Source of the DNA: DASCQC01 sp036012865
GTDB taxonomy: Bacteria > Pseudomonadota > Gammaproteobacteria > Comchoanobacterales > Comchoanobacteraceae
Assembly: GCA_036012865.1 (NCBI GenBank)
Contig: DASCQC010000005.1
Span: 1-64,000 of the forward strand
DNA length: 64,000 bases
Direction: 5' to 3'
The notes under the pieces are model-generated. The model ran no database searches, had not been told where the DNA came from, and saw nothing but the letters and a program-made list of their open reading frames with translations. The position numbers and the translations under genes were made by a program. Position 1 is the first letter of the stretch. Every line of letters begins with the position of its first letter. Of this stretch, positions 62,554-64,000 are shown in pieces.

Positions 62554-64000
62554 ATGATTGCTGAAAGTTACAGTGTAATTACAGGGCTAACAACGGCCTC
62601 TATTATCGGAGCAGTGCTATTTATTTTTCTACAAGTATCTGGCATAAACCAAAGTTTTCAAAAGCTCCTAATGGGTTTATCCCTATGGGTAATAGGCTTC
62701 ATACTTATTCTCTGCGCTAATTTTAATCTTATCTCATTCACAGAAGAACACACGATTTATTTGGATGCATTTCTCCTAGCAACAACAGGTTATGTGTTGA
62801 TTAAATTTCTCAATACATTTATTTGGAGCGGGGTATTATACCCAGCAGGCATAACAGTGCCCAAGCTAATCACTAAAATATTTAACTTTTTTGGATACTT
62901 TGCAACAATCGTTTGCATCGTGCACTTTGTTTTCGATGAATCTATTATGCCCTACCTAGCCTTGACAGGCGCAGGTGCTATGCTCGTGGGTTATACCGCA
63001 CAAAACACCTTGGGGGAGATTTTTGCAGGCCTAGCCCTGAACCTCGGTAAAAACGTTGCCAAAGGTGATTTTATTGCCGTAGGTTCTCACAAAGGAATCG
63101 TTAATGACATGGACTGGCGATCTGTCACCTTAAGAAACCCTCAAGGCCTGCTTGTCATCATACCCAACTCATCTATCACAGGCGACCATATTGTCAATTA
63201 TACCAAGGGAGAAAAAAAATCAACTGCCTCCACATCAATAGACTTCCCTGCCTATATCAATAGCCATGACGTCATCACAACCATGCATGAGGCACTGAAA
63301 GACTTTGGTAAAAAAGAAGAAGAATACAACTATTATCTTCGTCGTAGTGAATGCACCTATCAATTAACAATCACCATTCAAAATTGTGATGCTGGATCTG
63401 TACCCAAGATAAAATCAAATTTTATGGAATTATTCTCTCACGCTCTTTACATCAAAAACATTCACTTTGACCTTTACCCAAATATAGATTTGCATTCAGA
63501 GGAACATAACACCATCATTAAATCAAACACAGCTATAACCAGCAAAGACCACTCGAAAACACTTGATAACGTGCTAAAGAAAATTGATGCATTTAAAAAC
63601 CTTAGCCCACAAGAGCTTAAATCAGTGTTAAAATCAGCTAAAGTCAAGAACCATAGTCCTCAATCATTAATTTCAGAAGAGGGGTCAGATGTTCATACCT
63701 TATGCGTTATCCTGGATGGAGAATGTAGTGTTTACCAAAAAAATAAAACAGGAAAACACATCTTTATGCGGAAACTACATAAAAATGAAGTTTTTGGAAT
63801 CAAATCCTTCTTAACTGGAACACCCCGAAGAACAACCATCATGAACACGAAACCGACAACCATTGCATCCATATCATCTCAGGATATATCTGACATCATA
63901 CTGAGCAATAAGAAGTTTTCTAAAGACCTTTCAGGTATCTTAGCCACACGGATTATGGAAAATCAATCTGCAATTAATAAAAGCAACAAAGACAACGAGA
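62554..64000 (+). CDS. MscS channel with a C-terminal cyclic-nucleotide-binding domain, cut by the window end
   Basis: 482 codons from the ATG at 62554 (AAAGGAG 7 bases upstream), open at the window edge but nearly complete by comparison with its neighbour. The pore region TGAGAMLVGYTAQNTLGEIF and beta domain (KGDFIAVG ... IPNSSI) are followed by a CNB domain at about 340-465 with EEGSDVHTLCVILDGECSV and NEVFGIKSFLTGTPRRTTIM. It is a close paralogue of the 60847 product and, less closely, of the 24133 product. The cassette keeps the Arg but again has Ile for the usual Glu. Confidence 0.85.
   Translation, partial: MIAESYSVITGLTTASIIGAVLFIFLQVSGINQSFQKLLMGLSLWVIGFILILCANFNLISFTEEHTIYLDAFLLATTGYVLIKFLNTFIWSGVLYPAGITVPKLITKIFNFFGYFATIVCIVHFVFDESIMPYLALTGAGAMLVGYTAQNTLGEIFAGLALNLGKNVAKGDFIAVGSHKGIVNDMDWRSVTLRNPQGLLVIIPNSSITGDHIVNYTKGEKKSTASTSIDFPAYINSHDVITTMHEALKDFGKKEEEYNYYLRRSECTYQLTITIQNCDAGSVPKIKSNFMELFSHALYIKNIHFDLYPNIDLHSEEHNTIIKSNTAITSKDHSKTLDNVLKKIDAFKNLSPQELKSVLKSAKVKNHSPQSLISEEGSDVHTLCVILDGECSVYQKNKTGKHIFMRKLHKNEVFGIKSFLTGTPRRTTIMNTKPTTIASISSQDISDIILSNKKFSKDLSGILATRIMENQSAINKSNKDNE

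Overview
The window looks like a chromosomal segment of a low-GC gammaproteobacterium, probably host-associated or intracellular. The evidence is conserved gammaproteobacterial gene blocks: rluC divergent from rne, rsfS-rlmH-mrdA-mrdB-mltB, uvrB divergent from an aspartate aminotransferase, csiV-thyA, and a large (about 1,580 residue) NAD-dependent glutamate dehydrogenase. A YhhQ-type queuine/precursor transporter overlaps a tgt with unusual active-site sequence, and there are several very long coiled-coil proteins of unknown family. The lineage (Legionellales or Thiotrichales-like) is only a guess. I see no insertion sequence, phage, CRISPR array or rRNA operon. Where I sampled it, the plus strand is C-rich relative to G in housekeeping regions of both gene orientations, which suggests the whole window lies on one replichore.

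Layout. 0-8 kb: a cut-off unknown gene, pgeF, a HAD phosphatase, rluC/rne, then orn-nnrDE-tsaE on the minus strand. 8-14.5 kb: the cell-elongation operon rsfS-rlmH-mrdA-rodA-mltB, ending in a TPR-methyltransferase gene. 14.5-19.5 kb: a large unknown membrane/coiled-coil protein with its own promoter, and rnr. 19.5-22.4 kb: a leucyl aminopeptidase, a Gfo/Idh/MocA oxidoreductase, a VOC protein and tRNA-Leu. 22.5-25.5 kb: tRNA-Ala and tRNA-Glu, then two MscS-family channels. 25.5-31.2 kb: a haloalkane-dehalogenase-like protein lacking its nucleophile, and the large glutamate dehydrogenase. 31.3-39.2 kb: an OmpR-type two-component system, an intergenic region with DnaA-box-like sequences, and an AddB/AddA-like nuclease-helicase pair. 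39.2-42.2 kb: an adaptor-ATPase-permease ABC exporter. 42.6-49 kb: two giant unknown proteins in tandem on more AT-rich DNA. 49-58.4 kb: csiV-thyA, comEC, a small coiled-coil membrane protein, yhhQ-tgt, uvrB, an aminotransferase and tRNA-Asn. 58.4-60.6 kb: a thioredoxin-fold protein and an acyl-CoA dehydrogenase. 60.8-64 kb: two more MscS channels with C-terminal cyclic-nucleotide-binding-like domains, the last cut by the window edge.

How the genes work together. Peptidoglycan elongation (PBP2, RodA, MltB, plus PgeF and CsiV), RNA turnover (RNase E, RNase R, Orn), DNA repair and uptake (UvrB, AddAB-like, ComEC), translation (tRNAs, RsfS, RlmH, RluC, TsaE) and glutamate/fatty-acid catabolism are all represented. 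The most unusual parts are the four MscS-type channels (three fused to CNB-like domains, one of these degenerate), the queuine-salvage-like yhhQ-tgt pair, the nucleophile-less dehalogenase homologue, the DnaA-box cluster before addB, and the giant orphan proteins at 14.5-17.2 and 42.6-49.0 kb.
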